A stretch of DNA of 64,000 nt, taken from Ulvibacter sp. MAR_2010_11 (GTDB taxonomy: Bacteria > Bacteroidota > Bacteroidia > Flavobacteriales > Flavobacteriaceae). The stretch lies in the NCBI RefSeq assembly GCF_002813135.1, contig NZ_PHTY01000001.1:2687501-2751500 (forward strand). Direction: 5' to 3'. The notes beneath the pieces were generated by a model. The model did no database searches and had not been told where the DNA came from. It saw nothing but the letters and a program-made list of their open reading frames with translations. Shown here piece after piece: positions 63,953-64,000 of this stretch; the stretch's first letter is position 1; every line of letters begins with the position of its first letter. The position numbers and the translations under genes are program-made.

Positions 63953-64000
63953 AATAATAGCGTTTAAATTTTTCCAAGTTTGTGTAAAATAAATAATAAG

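Overview
The window comes from a member of the Bacteroidota, almost certainly a marine-type Flavobacteriaceae. The evidence is the gliding-motility genes gldF and gldG, flavobacterial families such as DUF4294, DUF1573 and Wzi, promoters with the Bacteroidota -7 element TAnnTTTG, and low GC. No CRISPR array, tRNA, prophage or transposase gene is visible. The left edge holds the 5' third of a 16S rRNA gene on the minus strand.

Layout. 1-1140: 16S rRNA, its promoter, and a compact three-way-junction structure. 1.1-15.1 kb: mostly housekeeping and envelope genes: DUF4294, an M42 peptidase, an MBOAT/SGNH acyl-transfer pair, an AGCS symporter, a PagL-like protein, purC, phoH, a SAM hydrolase, a small monooxygenase with a duplicated start, gldF-gldG and dnaN. 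15.1-22.4 kb: DUF1573 and DUF4870 proteins, an RsbQ-like hydrolase translationally coupled to a PAS hybrid histidine kinase, mnmE carrying an in-frame repeat insertion, a lipoprotein bracketed by direct repeats, and two small acidic lipoproteins. 22.4-45.4 kb: one minus-strand surface-polysaccharide locus. It starts (45.4 kb) with cysQ-DUF2061-cysC-cysD-cysN, which make and recycle PAPS, and continues with a Wzx flippase, a methyltransferase, two sulfotransferases, glycosyltransferases, a candidate polymerase, a Pgl-like set (sugar transferase, acetyltransferase, aminotransferase, C6-dehydratase), Wza, Wzc and Wzi. At its far end lies a frameshifted FAD-dependent dehydrogenase. 45.6-64 kb: dps, a lipoprotein, three giant paralogous lipoproteins (phosphoesterase + kinase-like segment + Omp85-like barrel), an HD domain fused to a Pycsar-type membrane effector domain, a GAF protein, a TlpA-like lipoprotein and a SIMPL protein.

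How the genes work together. The polysaccharide locus reads as a Wzx/Wzy-type assembly line for a sulfated polymer whose first sugar is probably di-N-acetylbacillosamine or a close relative. The PAPS genes supply sulfate donor to the two sulfotransferases, and no PAPS reductase is seen here. The most unusual set is the three phosphoesterase/Omp85 paralogs: all keep the kinase-like and barrel parts, but two have lost metal-binding residues of the phosphoesterase. The HD-PycTM protein and the RsbQ/PAS-kinase pair are the most interesting signalling candidates.
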